This document shows positions 48,842 through 58,248 of a stretch of DNA of 64,000 nt, piece by piece. Under the pieces are notes generated by a model. The model searched no databases. It was given only the letters and a program-made list of their open reading frames with translations, and was not told where the DNA came from. Both the position numbers and the translations under genes were made by a program. How positions within the stretch are numbered: position 1 is the first letter of the stretch; every line of letters begins with the position of its first letter. This stretch comes from Nakazawaea peltata (Eukaryota > Ascomycota > Pichiomycetes > Alaninales > Pachysolenaceae): positions 2,235,135 through 2,299,134 of the forward strand of contig BCGQ01000001.1 of assembly GCA_001599355.1 (NCBI GenBank), read 5' to 3'.

Positions 48842-50965
48842 TCAATAATTAATGCATATGACTTCTACACAATATTTGAGTTCTTTATGCTGTTTGGACT
48901 TCGGGTTCCACTCATTGCAAGCTGCAGTGAGTTCTTGTCTCAATTCTTCCAGTCCAATATGCTTTATAGTGCTTAAATCATCCAAGAAACCCCTTAAACA
49001 CCAAGGGAGATGGTACGGATTTTTGTTAATATTCTTAGCGTTAAATTCCTTATTGGCGACAATCAAAGGAGGTGGTGTCTTGATGATTAAATCTTCGAGT
49101 TCTAAAGAATTTCTGATTCCAATGAGATAAACATCATCTTCATAGTAAATTTTTGAGTGACCTCCATTAGTAATTGATCCACTTGAGTATTGAGATAATT
49201 CACAAAGCAAATCATTATCTGTATAGCCCATATTTTGGGAGATTATGCAAGTTTTAACGAGATTTACCAAAAACTCAGGAGATTCGTCAGGATTTGTTTT
49301 GTCAACAAATAATCCACGGTAGATGTTTGGATGATTCACATTACTGAATAATGAAGAATAAAGAGGTGATAACTGGTCATTCAAAGATCCAACAAACGTT
49401 ACTTTAACATTGTTAGAAACTAGAACTTTGAGACTTTGTAAGAGTTTAATCGATTGGTAACTATTGATATCCTGGAAATCAAATAACTCCATCAAAATTT
49501 CGTTTTCAAACTTTGAATACAGTTTGACGATTAATTTCGAATCAAGTCCAACTATCGGTCCACTACAAACTCCACACATTCCCAATAACCCAATTTTAGT
49601 TTTACTAGTGGAAATGAAACCTCTGCTTAATAATTCTGCCACAAGGTGAATCGATACCATGACACCTTGTGAATGCGATGCAATATAAATAAAATCCAGT
49701 TGTTGGAGTAGGTGCATCCAGTTCTCCAACAACACAATCAAATTTTCAACTCTTTCTATAATTTTACCTTCACCTTCTAAAGCTATCGATTGTATATCTA
49801 TGTCAATCCCATGATCAGTAGCATATTTTGATAGAACTTTAGTAGCATTTTCGGCAAATTTCATAGAAGTTCCTGTTGGATGGCCTATGAGTGTTCTTAC
49901 CATTTTGATGGGGAAAAAGCCATGGATTCCTATTACCACAGCTTTCTTTACTTGTGCAGGATCTCTTGAACGATATAAATGGGTCTGTTTTTTAATGCCA
50001 AAGGATTGCCTTAACAATTTTGAGGACGATAGTGTTATTCTCAGTTTGTTGGACAACTTAGATTCCCTAGCATATGACTCAAAATTAGGAACTACGAAAT
50101 TCTTTTCCAAAAAGCCAGATGCCAGTAAAGTGGAAGCTGACGGTTTCAATTGCTGCTCCTGTTTCTCATAGAAAGTCATTGGAGGTCTATTCATCTTAGC
50201 AGGATGGATTTCAGATCCAGTTCCTGAGACCGCTAATTCTCCTTTATCATTATTTGAGCTGGACCAGAAGGCCCATGATGAGTTCTTATCAATTGTAGTC
50301 TTTGATTCTATAGCCTTTCTAGCATCTAAAGCAAGTTCTTCTGAATCTTTAGAAGAATACATGGATTCGTCCAGATCATACGGATTGGAATTTGGAACAG
50401 AAGCTCCAAAATATGACCAGGGAGAGATCCATGATAAAATTCCGGACGTCTGTTGTGGTGCTGACTCAAAATTAGAGCTTCTAGATGTTCTTAAAGACAG
50501 ACTTGTAACTGGAGCCGCTTGAGAACTGTCTATTAAATTTGATAATTGATTAGGTTGGATATCATTTGTGATCTCAGGGGCCTGGATTTGGGGATTATAT
50601 ACATATGAGACCACTGACCCAACACGGGGAAGAGGGTTAACCCAATCGACCCAACTTTCCCTACGGTCATTCAGGGGTATCTGAGGGGAACTTTCTGCAG
50701 GAACAATACTGGTACTACTAACATGTGATATCAATTCATCTGCTGCAGGTTCAATCTGCTGAATGGCCGAGGACCGCCAAAACCACCATGAGGAACCGCT
50801 CAGTTGCAGCAGTACAGCTGCTTTTTGCTGTTCGATGAGCTGCTGTTTATCTGCCTGAACTCGATCATCTAGGTGAGACTCACGGAATTCGCTCAAAGTG
50901 ACCTCATTCTCACCACTTGGCACTTGTTCCCCGCCCTGTTTCACTTTTATCGATGACTCTTCCAT
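48842..50965 (-). CDS. YML020W-like alpha/beta-hydrolase, function unknown
   Basis: A 707-residue protein from the ATG at 50965 (the frame opens at a TTG nine codons earlier). The first 330 residues are polar and poorly structured, with repeated Trp-rich motifs (SSWWFWRSS, SWVDWVNPLP, SWISPWSYFG, SSWAFWSSS). The C-terminal half has a hydrolase-like core: AVVIGIHGFFP near 354, then the nucleophile elbow ASHSQG near 440. It resembles the uncharacterised S. cerevisiae protein YML020W. The Trp motifs may be amphipathic membrane- or partner-binding elements. Substrate unknown. Confidence 0.75.
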   Translation of the reverse strand: MEESSIKVKQGGEQVPSGENEVTLSEFRESHLDDRVQADKQQLIEQQKAAVLLQLSGSSWWFWRSSAIQQIEPAADELISHVSSTSIVPAESSPQIPLNDRRESWVDWVNPLPRVGSVVSYVYNPQIQAPEITNDIQPNQLSNLIDSSQAAPVTSLSLRTSRSSNFESAPQQTSGILSWISPWSYFGASVPNSNPYDLDESMYSSKDSEELALDARKAIESKTTIDKNSSWAFWSSSNNDKGELAVSGTGSEIHPAKMNRPPMTFYEKQEQQLKPSASTLLASGFLEKNFVVPNFESYARESKLSNKLRITLSSSKLLRQSFGIKKQTHLYRSRDPAQVKKAVVIGIHGFFPIKMVRTLIGHPTGTSMKFAENATKVLSKYATDHGIDIDIQSIALEGEGKIIERVENLIVLLENWMHLLQQLDFIYIASHSQGVMVSIHLVAELLSRGFISTSKTKIGLLGMCGVCSGPIVGLDSKLIVKLYSKFENEILMELFDFQDINSYQSIKLLQSLKVLVSNNVKVTFVGSLNDQLSPLYSSLFSNVNHPNIYRGLFVDKTNPDESPEFLVNLVKTCIISQNMGYTDNDLLCELSQYSSGSITNGGHSKIYYEDDVYLIGIRNSLELEDLIIKTPPPLIVANKEFNAKNINKNPYHLPWCLRGFLDDLSTIKHIGLEELRQELTAACNEWNPKSKQHKELKYCVEVICINY

Positions 50966-51124
50966 GTTTCCGGCCTCCACTCCTTTCTTCAAATAAGCGA
51001 TAATGTTTCGCTATATAATTTTCGTCTTAAAATGTTCTTTGCGCTTCTAAAAGGGGGGAAAAATATGCAGATGAGAATATTTGCTAATAAAGTTGTAAAG
51101 GGGCTGGAAAAGGGGCATTAAAGG

Positions 51125-51859
51125 ATGATTGGAGTGGGGCGAATAGTGATAGTGGGGTTGATTTTGAGTGTGGTATCGGCAATTGATCCACAGCTCATGC
51201 TAAAAGAGCTCATCGATCGCCGTTCTATCAAACATGATGACTGTGATATATCGGTCCGTATCTACAAAACGATCAAAGACAAAATATTCTCTTCATTGGA
51301 GATTATACGATATGAGAATATTTACGAAGGAGATAAGAAGATCCTGCAGACCGTGCATATAGTGACATACTTTTATGATCTTCTGGGAGTGGAGAATGAC
51401 GCTGCACTAGAATACGTGGATAAAGTAGATAATAAAGTTTACTCTTCTCTTCTCTCGAATGATGGAGAAGATAAAGGGAGGGGAGAAGTAAGCGGGGAAA
51501 TTAATAGGGAAAACAAACAACTGGTGGAGTCTGATATTATAAGAGCTGATCATGGCTTCCAATCAGGAGTCAATAATCGAATGGTTGATCCTCTCATAAA
51601 CACCGTTGCCTATGTCACACAAAATACATTGTATGTGAGAGGGGTGGTGATGGATTTTGTTCCGGGAATGGCCGAAGAAGAAGTATTTAAAAACAATTTC
51701 GATATCAGTATTGAGCTTCCAATTGAGTTATTTCCGTCCGATGACCCTTCTTACTTTTCCACTTCGCTCAAAACTCTTCTGATCGTTGGTATTCTTCTGC
51801 TCATTCTTCTAGTCTTTAATTCCGATCTGTATAAGAAACCTTCCGGCTATGAATCTTAA
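51125..51859 (+). CDS. Unrecognised type I secretory membrane protein
   Basis: A 244-residue protein not assigned to a family. A signal peptide is seen at 1-19 (IVIVGLILSVVSA, cleavage likely after Ala). A lumenal domain of about 190 residues contains a single Cys (DDCDIS). One membrane helix lies at about 213-233 (TLLIVGILLLILLVF), and the cytosolic tail is short, SDLYKKPSGYES. The tail is polar with a Lys-Lys pair, but not at the -3/-4 retrieval position. The layout suits an ER or Golgi resident or chaperone. The ATG is 159 bp from the divergent hydrolase gene and 102 bp precede the next gene. Confidence 0.7.
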   Translation: MIGVGRIVIVGLILSVVSAIDPQLMLKELIDRRSIKHDDCDISVRIYKTIKDKIFSSLEIIRYENIYEGDKKILQTVHIVTYFYDLLGVENDAALEYVDKVDNKVYSSLLSNDGEDKGRGEVSGEINRENKQLVESDIIRADHGFQSGVNNRMVDPLINTVAYVTQNTLYVRGVVMDFVPGMAEEEVFKNNFDISIELPIELFPSDDPSYFSTSLKTLLIVGILLLILLVFNSDLYKKPSGYES

Positions 51860-51961
51860 CAGTGGAGGCATCGCCGCGCATAATAAATTTTTCACTATTT
51901 TACTAAAGCTTAATTTTTAGTGTAGAAGCTTGGAGAGGATAAGAGTGGTAGGCTGGAGAAG

Positions 51962-53119
51962 ATGTTACAATTTACAAGGAAGTTTAGTAGTAGTTTGTAT
52001 TGTAGAGCCGATTTCACTCATGCTGTCATTGGAGGTGGTGTGGTTGGTATGGCAATTGCCGCAGAATTGAGTCAATCCCCCAATAACTCCGTCATCTTAT
52101 TAGAAAAGAATGCGGAGTTGGGACAAGAAACAACTTCAAGGAACAGTGAGGTGATTCATGCCGGATTATATTACCCAGAAGACTCATTAAAGATGAAATT
52201 GTGCCTTGAAGGTAAGGATTTCATTTATTCTGAACTGAGACTGAATGGTGTTGAGATGCAACAGTGTGGTAAATGGATTGTAGCTCAGACCGATGAAGAA
52301 CACGACTATTTACATCAAGTTCACGAAAGAGTTAGATCTTCGGGTGTTCCAATTGAGTTTTTGAGTTTAAATAAAGCAAAGACTTTAGAACCTCATATAA
52401 GAGCCGAGAAGGCCATCTTGAATTCACCTACTACCGGGATCATTTCAGCTCATTCTCTCGTGTCTTATTTTGAATCCAAGCTCCAAAAGAACGATGGAGA
52501 TTATGCATGTGGATCAGAAGTCACAGGGATAGAATACAACGCTTCTTCCCAAGAATATACACTCTCTGTAGACACTCCAGAAGACGGGTCTTCGGATCTC
52601 GTAGTTAATAATGTGATTAATAGTGCAGGATTACACGCTTGTCATGTCTCTAATCTCTTATTACCCGAAGATCGTCATCTCACTCCATATTATGCGAAAG
52701 GGAGATATTTCTCGATGACTAACTCCGCATTTAAGGTTAACAGACTCGTCTACCCGTGTCCTTCCAAAAATATACAGTCCTTAGGAACCCATTTAACTAT
52801 AGATCTTGGAGGGCAGATCAAGTTCGGACCAGATTTACAATGGGTTGACTCATGTGATGATTATTCAGTCAATGAAATCGTGGAGGAGGAGTTTTATAAT
52901 GATATAAATAGATATTTCCCGTCAGTGTCGAAGGCCGACCTAACTGCCGCTTACTCAGGGATCCGTCCTAAAGTCTCAGGCAAAGATGCCAAAGGATTCC
53001 AAGATTTCATAATAAGAGAAGAACAAGGTTACAAAGGATTCATTAATCTACTTGGTATTGAAAGTCCAGGGTTAACTGCAAGTCTGGGAATAGCTAAATA
53101 TGTTGCTAATTTATTCTAA
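51962..53119 (+). CDS. L-2-hydroxyglutarate dehydrogenase (FAD-dependent, mitochondrial)
   Basis: FAD oxidoreductase of the DAO/L2HGDH family, which oxidises L-2-hydroxyglutarate, a side product of TCA enzymes, to 2-oxoglutarate. It has 385 residues. A short basic N-terminus (MLQFTRKFSSSLYCRA) suggests mitochondrial import. The FAD motif VIGGGVVGMAIAAEL is at residues 22-36. ETTSRNSEVIHAGLYYP is the family signature, QQCGKWIVA and GIESPGL are also present. S. cerevisiae has no clear orthologue, though filamentous fungi and animals do. Its stop codon overlaps that of KIN28 on the other strand. Confidence 0.9.
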   Translation: MLQFTRKFSSSLYCRADFTHAVIGGGVVGMAIAAELSQSPNNSVILLEKNAELGQETTSRNSEVIHAGLYYPEDSLKMKLCLEGKDFIYSELRLNGVEMQQCGKWIVAQTDEEHDYLHQVHERVRSSGVPIEFLSLNKAKTLEPHIRAEKAILNSPTTGIISAHSLVSYFESKLQKNDGDYACGSEVTGIEYNASSQEYTLSVDTPEDGSSDLVVNNVINSAGLHACHVSNLLLPEDRHLTPYYAKGRYFSMTNSAFKVNRLVYPCPSKNIQSLGTHLTIDLGGQIKFGPDLQWVDSCDDYSVNEIVEEEFYNDINRYFPSVSKADLTAAYSGIRPKVSGKDAKGFQDFIIREEQGYKGFINLLGIESPGLTASLGIAKYVANLF

Positions 53120-54054
53120 TCTTTCTTCTTTCCAATTTTTGGTAAACTTTCAGGCTCTGTTGGTCTTGGAAGTTCAAGGAAATATTGTGAGGTCAACAGT
53201 TGCAGAGTGTCACATCTTTGCATCGGGTCCATCTTAAGCATCCACTCCATCAAATCCAAAGCACTCTCAGTGGCAGCTAAGAATCTATTTCGAAGTTCTT
53301 GTCTCGTCGGAGGTGGATAAACTTGTATATTATTATAACCTTTCAATTTAGTGACTTTCTCCCAATTTGCTTCTGTAGGTGTACCCAAGGCTTTGAAAGT
53401 GACGGTGATCTGGTCGAGATCATCCATTCCAGGTAAATAGGGAGTTCTTAACATCAACTCAGCAAATATTATGCCCACAGCCCATATATCAACTGCCCCA
53501 GTATAATGTCTAGATCCCAATAACAATTCCGGAGCCCTGTACCATCTCGTTACTACATTGGAAGTTAAGAGTTCAGTGGGACTAGCAAAGGAACGCGCCA
53601 AACCGAAATCGGCTATCTTTAAATGTCCTGTAGGTGAGATAAGCAAGTTATTAGGCTTCAAATCTCTATGTAAGATGAAATTACGGTGGCAATGATGCAA
53701 CCCTCTCAAGGTCATTAAGAGCCATGACTTGACATCTTGAGGAGTGAAAATGATTGACTTGTCTTTGATTAAAATTTCGAGATCGGAGGGTAAAAACTCC
53801 AACACCAAGTTCAAGCTATTGTTCTGAGAGTAAATATCAACAAGCTCGATCAAATTCTCATGATGCAACTCTTGTAAATATTTGATCTCTCGTACCGCCG
53901 ACATATCCAAACCATCTTTGAAGCCACTGGTTTTGATTTCTTTAACGGCGATTGGTCTGGAGGTTGTTATTTGCTTGCCTAAATAGACGACAGCGTAGGT
54001 ACCTTCACCTACTTTCTTATCTTTGGTGTAATTGGAAGCTGGGTCTTTGATCAT
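53116..54054 (-). CDS. KIN28: Kin28, CDK7-type kinase of TFIIH
   Basis: Cyclin-dependent kinase of the TFIIH TFIIK module that phosphorylates Ser5/Ser7 of the RNA polymerase II CTD. From the ATG at 54054 it has 312 residues (S. cerevisiae 306); the frame extends 40 codons upstream to a TTG, but those residues are not family-like. It has GEGTYAVV, the cyclin-binding helix MSAVREIKYLQEL (PSTAIRE position), LHRDLKPNNLL, ADFGLARSF, and the T-loop NVVTRWYRAPELL. Two CTG codons at residues 284 and 286 lie in RCDTxQxLTSQYF; the second matches Ala of TQAL in human CDK7. Confidence 0.95.
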   Translation of the reverse strand: MIKDPASNYTKDKKVGEGTYAVVYLGKQITTSRPIAVKEIKTSGFKDGLDMSAVREIKYLQELHHENLIELVDIYSQNNSLNLVLEFLPSDLEILIKDKSIIFTPQDVKSWLLMTLRGLHHCHRNFILHRDLKPNNLLISPTGHLKIADFGLARSFASPTELLTSNVVTRWYRAPELLLGSRHYTGAVDIWAVGIIFAELMLRTPYLPGMDDLDQITVTFKALGTPTEANWEKVTKLKGYNNIQVYPPPTRQELRNRFLAATESALDLMEWMLKMDPMQRCDTLQLLTSQYFLELPRPTEPESLPKIGKKKD

Positions 54055-54376
54055 GGGTGAATGGCGTAGTGTGATGAGTGGTGATGGTGAATACAGTGGA
54101 ATTAAATTTGACGATGGGCAGGATCTAGGGCAAAATATGAAAAAAGAAGGGCAAATACTGAAAAAGTTAAGCAAATCTTAGGAAAATCTTAGGAAAATCT
54201 TAGGAAAAGCTTCGCAATATCTAAGCAAACTCTTAGCAAATAATCACTTTGCCTCTTGTGCCCGCGCATCAGTACGCCTCTTTCAGCTCCTTGCCCCTCT
54301 CTGCCCGCCCTCTCCCTGTCATGTTTTCTTTCTCATCGACTCCAATCTTAAGCGCTACCCCATCACAAGCAACCTA
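54055..54376. promoter_or_regulatory. Divergent promoter of KIN28 and ROG1
   Basis: 322 bp without a gene. It holds an 11-nt tandem repeat (54173-54207) and a CT-rich leader just before ROG1. Confidence 0.5.
54173..54207. repeat. Tandem repeat of an 11-nt unit, three copies
   Basis: AAATCTTAGGA is repeated three times in a row, with degenerate copies after it (AAAGCTTCGC, ATCTAAGC, CTCTTAGC). Confidence 0.75.
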
Positions 54377-56479
54377 ATGCTAAGCTGTTGTTTTGACTAT
54401 TCACGAAACAAAAAGAAGACCAAACTGATCAAAATGAAGAAAATTCGTGATGGCGTGCTATATAAAGATCATTCTGCCGTGAAAGTAGGAGAATTAACTC
54501 GGTATATCATCGAGTACACCCCACAAGAAGACCCTCTTCTGACCCATCGCTCGACCAAATCATTATGGCTTAAAGTGAAGAATTTGGAGGCTGTCCCTTT
54601 GAGAGCTGCCTACTTGATGGGTCCTTACATAGTGTATGTGGATGTGCGCCCTGCTGAATATGATCATCATAAAGAATGTTTTGTGACCGCTGACCAGCCT
54701 CTCTATGAGCCCAACATTCAAGCAGGTCAGTCGTTTTATGCTGAGTTACTGATGCATACCATCAAGGATAAATACGTCTGGGTAGTTGATGTCGTGAGTC
54801 AGATCTTATTCTTAGACTCGACAGAAGTCAATTTTGAGGTCCTCGTTGGTACTGATAAATACACCTTGGAGAAAGTACATGGGTTTATAGATAATGGAAG
54901 TTTTGGAGGTTCGGAATTGACGGTTTCCCGTCAAGATACTATTGATTTATGGAATAATCCAGCTCCGAAAATGGATCAACCAATTCATTTAGTAGTGCTA
55001 ACTCATGGTATGTACTCAAATGTTGGTGCTGACATGCATTTTATGAAGGAAGCCATTGCCAAAATGGCTGAAAAGACCGGAGAAAATATCATCATCAAGG
55101 GATATCAAGGCAATGTATGTAAAACAGAGAAAGGTGTCAAATTCTTAGGTAAAGGTGTCGCAGAGTATATCATCAAGGAATTGTATGTGGATTTCCCCAC
55201 AATTAGCAAAATCTCGTTCATCGGACATTCATTAGGTGGTTTAGCTCAAACTTACGCAATTGCTTATATTCTGAAGAACTACCCTGACTTCTTTGATAAG
55301 GTTCAACCTGAAAATTTCATTACTATGGCTACGCCTTTATTAGGTGTTGCTAATGAGAACCCAGCCTATGTCAAGCTCACTTTAACAATGGGTTTTGTAG
55401 GTACTACTGGTAGAGACCTTGGTCTTGTTGGATCTGATCCATTACTACTTTCCCTTCCAAAGGGACCTACTCATAAGATTTTGAAAAGATTTAGAAATCG
55501 TACTATTTATGCTAATACTTTACACGATGGAATTGTCCCATTAAGAACATCTCTGTTGTTATATTTGGATTGGAGGGGGTTAGCAGAAGTGACAAATGCT
55601 CGGAGACAAGAAGAGAAGGCTGGTGTGGATAACGTGGGGGTATCTCAACAGGATAATGATGACGAATATAGTACTAATGATGCGAAGCCTGATGAGCTGG
55701 ATAAGGCCGATGCTGGTGTAGGACTGATCCCGGCAACACCAATTGAACAACAATCTCAGGATATTCTTCCCTATCTTTCGAGTAAAGTGATGTCTCCATT
55801 CCAAGCCGTGTTGTCTTTATGTGCACCAATGGTAAAGCAAGATGAGCATGAAGTTTCCAAGTATAAAAGATATCAGACAATCAGAGAAGATGAAGATGAA
55901 GACGGAACCACTGTCAAGTTCAAAGGTATTCCTAAATCTTCGATGATCCAAAGTGCTACCAAAGTACTTTTACCTCCTCTACCTCCTAAGAAATTCATTT
56001 GTAAACCAAGTTCTAGAGATCCCGTGATTTTACATGACCGTGTATACTCTGAGGATGACTTACCACCTGAAGATCTCAAGAAATCCAGCTCTGTCTTGAG
56101 TCTGCTCAATCCAGATGCCAGATTCCATAAATTAGAAGAACAAATCGCAAGACTGTGGCATAAAGATATGACCTGGAGAAAAGTATTGGTCAATTTGAAA
56201 CCAGATGCTCATAATAATATCATTGTTCGTAGAAGATTTGCAAATGCATTTGGTTGGGGAGTAATTGATCATGTGATTGAGAATCATTTCTCAGAGATTT
56301 CATCTGAAACTGAACAGGTAACAAAGACTAAAGATGACAATGATGATGAAAATGATGACTGGATTAAAGATGAAGATCCTGATGAACCTGCCTTCGATGA
56401 TGGAAAACCAGAGAAAACTTTGAATGAACCGTCATCGGATCTCACCAATGAAATGGTTATGAGTGGGTTTTACCATTAA
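54377..56479 (+). CDS. ROG1: Rog1-like DUF676 lipase
   Basis: Alpha/beta-hydrolase of the Rog1/YDL109C family. S. cerevisiae Rog1 is a monoacylglycerol lipase. It has 700 residues (S. cerevisiae 685). An N-terminal beta-rich region contains VGELTRYIIEYTPQED and PLRAAYLMGPYIVYVDV. The hydrolase core has VVLTHGMYSNVGADM, then the nucleophile elbow FIGHSLGGL (Ser near residue 288), ENFITMATPLLGV and GIVPLRTS with the likely acid/His region. The C-terminal KPDAHNNIIVRRRFANAFGW block is family-specific. An internal ATG at 54434 (MKKIRDGVLYK) could also be the start. Confidence 0.88.
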   Translation: MLSCCFDYSRNKKKTKLIKMKKIRDGVLYKDHSAVKVGELTRYIIEYTPQEDPLLTHRSTKSLWLKVKNLEAVPLRAAYLMGPYIVYVDVRPAEYDHHKECFVTADQPLYEPNIQAGQSFYAELLMHTIKDKYVWVVDVVSQILFLDSTEVNFEVLVGTDKYTLEKVHGFIDNGSFGGSELTVSRQDTIDLWNNPAPKMDQPIHLVVLTHGMYSNVGADMHFMKEAIAKMAEKTGENIIIKGYQGNVCKTEKGVKFLGKGVAEYIIKELYVDFPTISKISFIGHSLGGLAQTYAIAYILKNYPDFFDKVQPENFITMATPLLGVANENPAYVKLTLTMGFVGTTGRDLGLVGSDPLLLSLPKGPTHKILKRFRNRTIYANTLHDGIVPLRTSLLLYLDWRGLAEVTNARRQEEKAGVDNVGVSQQDNDDEYSTNDAKPDELDKADAGVGLIPATPIEQQSQDILPYLSSKVMSPFQAVLSLCAPMVKQDEHEVSKYKRYQTIREDEDEDGTTVKFKGIPKSSMIQSATKVLLPPLPPKKFICKPSSRDPVILHDRVYSEDDLPPEDLKKSSSVLSLLNPDARFHKLEEQIARLWHKDMTWRKVLVNLKPDAHNNIIVRRRFANAFGWGVIDHVIENHFSEISSETEQVTKTKDDNDDENDDWIKDEDPDEPAFDDGKPEKTLNEPSSDLTNEMVMSGFYH

Positions 56480-56529
56480 TGTATAATAGTTCCACTGTAT
56501 AAATATAGAAGACCTATATTCGAATCCGA

Positions 56530-57987
56530 CTAGTAGGAACTACTGATATCCATTTTACTTCCAAACTTTTGGGATAAAGTAAGCGGATTGGTATCATTTC
56601 GAGAAATACGGAAACTGGATGTTCTCTGACTACATTTGATGACCTCAGCACTGTCTTCGTCATAAGAATCCTTAAACCATGTATGATCCAAAGTTTGTTT
56701 GATGTCCATTCTTTGAATTGGATCAACAATAAGTAACCTTGAAATCATATCAAGGGAAGTATCAGACACATCATCCCAATACGGAGAATAAAAAGCATAT
56801 TTCCCAGTCAAGATCTGATCCCTCATCGAAGGAGGAGCCAACTCCTCTGAAAATGGAGGAAATCCACAAAGACACACATACAATAATACTCCAATAGACC
56901 ATAAATCAACCAGTTTATTGTATCTTCTGGATTTGGTCAATACTTCAGGAGCAACATATGCCGGAGTTCCACATAAAGTGTTGGCAAACAGGATTTCACC
57001 TATGAACTTCAGTAAACCGAAATCGGCGATCTTTACCTTGATATCAAGTTCATGAGGATCCCAAGGACCCGTTGGAACATCGTTACTAGACTTACGTGGA
57101 GTGATATCTAATAAGATATTCTCTGGTTTCAAATCTCTGTGAATGATGTTCTGAGAATGCAAATATTCCAACCCTGACAAAAGTTGTTTGAATAATCCTT
57201 TAGTCTCATCTTCTCTTAATTTCCCCTTCCTTACAATACGGTTGAAAAGCTCACCCCCATTGACCTTCTCAAGAACTAAACAAGTCCGAGAATTATGCAT
57301 ACCACTTGGCTCTGTATAAACCTGATGAAATTTAATAATATTAGGATGGCTGATTTTCATCATAACCTCTAATTCCAGTACTAATTCCTTATTCAAATCA
57401 CCAGCTTTATTAGGATGGAATACCTTGATAGCAACAATCGAGTTAGTATCTCTATTAATGGCCTCCTTAACCTCGGCAAAATGTCCAGATCCTAGAGTTT
57501 TCCCCATAATATACTTCGAAGTAAGTTCTTTCTTCGATTTAAAAAGGAATTGGATCTTATTGGTGAATCTTATATGATCTCCAGACTGTAAAATCTTCGA
57601 TTCTCCTTTCTTTAAACGTTGTTCATTAATCCATGTACCATTCGAACTGGTGTCGGTCAATATGAAACTGATTCTAGAACTTCCATCCCCTTCACAAACT
57701 TGGGACACAATGGTACAATGCCTCGATGAGATGAGCGTATCAGTGATCTTATAGTCACACAGACTACTTCTACCTATGACAAGCGGAGTGTTATTAGCTT
57801 TGAGTTGCAAATGGGGGAGTTCTCCGGTGAAATTGAACATCACACCTAAAACTTCATCACCGGCGGTTAATTGTCTTTTATTGAGATCATCATTGGAGAT
57901 GATGGCGCTTATTGGCTGGGGGTGTTAGTAAATACTTGGGACGACCGAAAGAGAGCAACTTACCCTTTTACGGATTAGCTCGACCAT
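56530..57987 (-). CDS. DUN1: Dun1 checkpoint kinase with N-terminal FHA domain (spliced)
   Basis: Effector kinase of the DNA-damage checkpoint downstream of Rad53; it raises dNTP supply by acting on Sml1, Crt1 and Dif1. Exons are 57987-57964 (8 codons) and 57915-56530, giving 469 residues (S. cerevisiae 513). The FHA domain (about 50-135) has VIGRSSLCDYKI, SSRHC and SSNGTWIN. The CaMK-type kinase domain (about 140-410) has [33 protein letters not shown] and GTPAYVAPEV. Without the first exon the frame begins inside the protein at a GTG. There is a single FHA domain, so it is Dun1 rather than Rad53. An MCB lies 152 bp upstream. Confidence 0.92.
57916..57963 (-). other. DUN1 intron (48 nt)
   Basis: Donor GTAAGT, branch point TACTAAC and acceptor CCCCCAG. 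It falls in phase 0 after the eighth codon (M-V-E-L-I-R-K-R). Confidence 0.9.
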
Positions 57988-58138
57988 GATAATTGACAAG
58001 TATCCTGTAACTTCAACTTCACCTTGCACTACTAATCTTCACTAGTGACTACCAACTGTCAACTCGACTTCTTAGCGAAGCGCCATCGAAAACGATCTCG
58101 ATCTGAGAGACACGTTAAATTTGTATTATGCTCAGCTC

Positions 58139-58144
58139 ACGCGT
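58139..58144. promoter_or_regulatory. MluI cell-cycle box (MCB) upstream of DUN1
   Basis: ACGCGT within CTCACGCGTAAAA lies 152 bp upstream of the DUN1 ATG. The 261-bp spacer also carries a duplicated GTATTATGCTCA (about 58123 and 58183). Confidence 0.6.
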
Positions 58145-58248
58145 AAAAATCTTCTAAGAAAAACCTGTAGAAATCATATTCGTATTATGCTCACGATGCC
58201 TTAGTTTAATAATCTGCTCATCTACATCAAATAAATATATACATTAAT

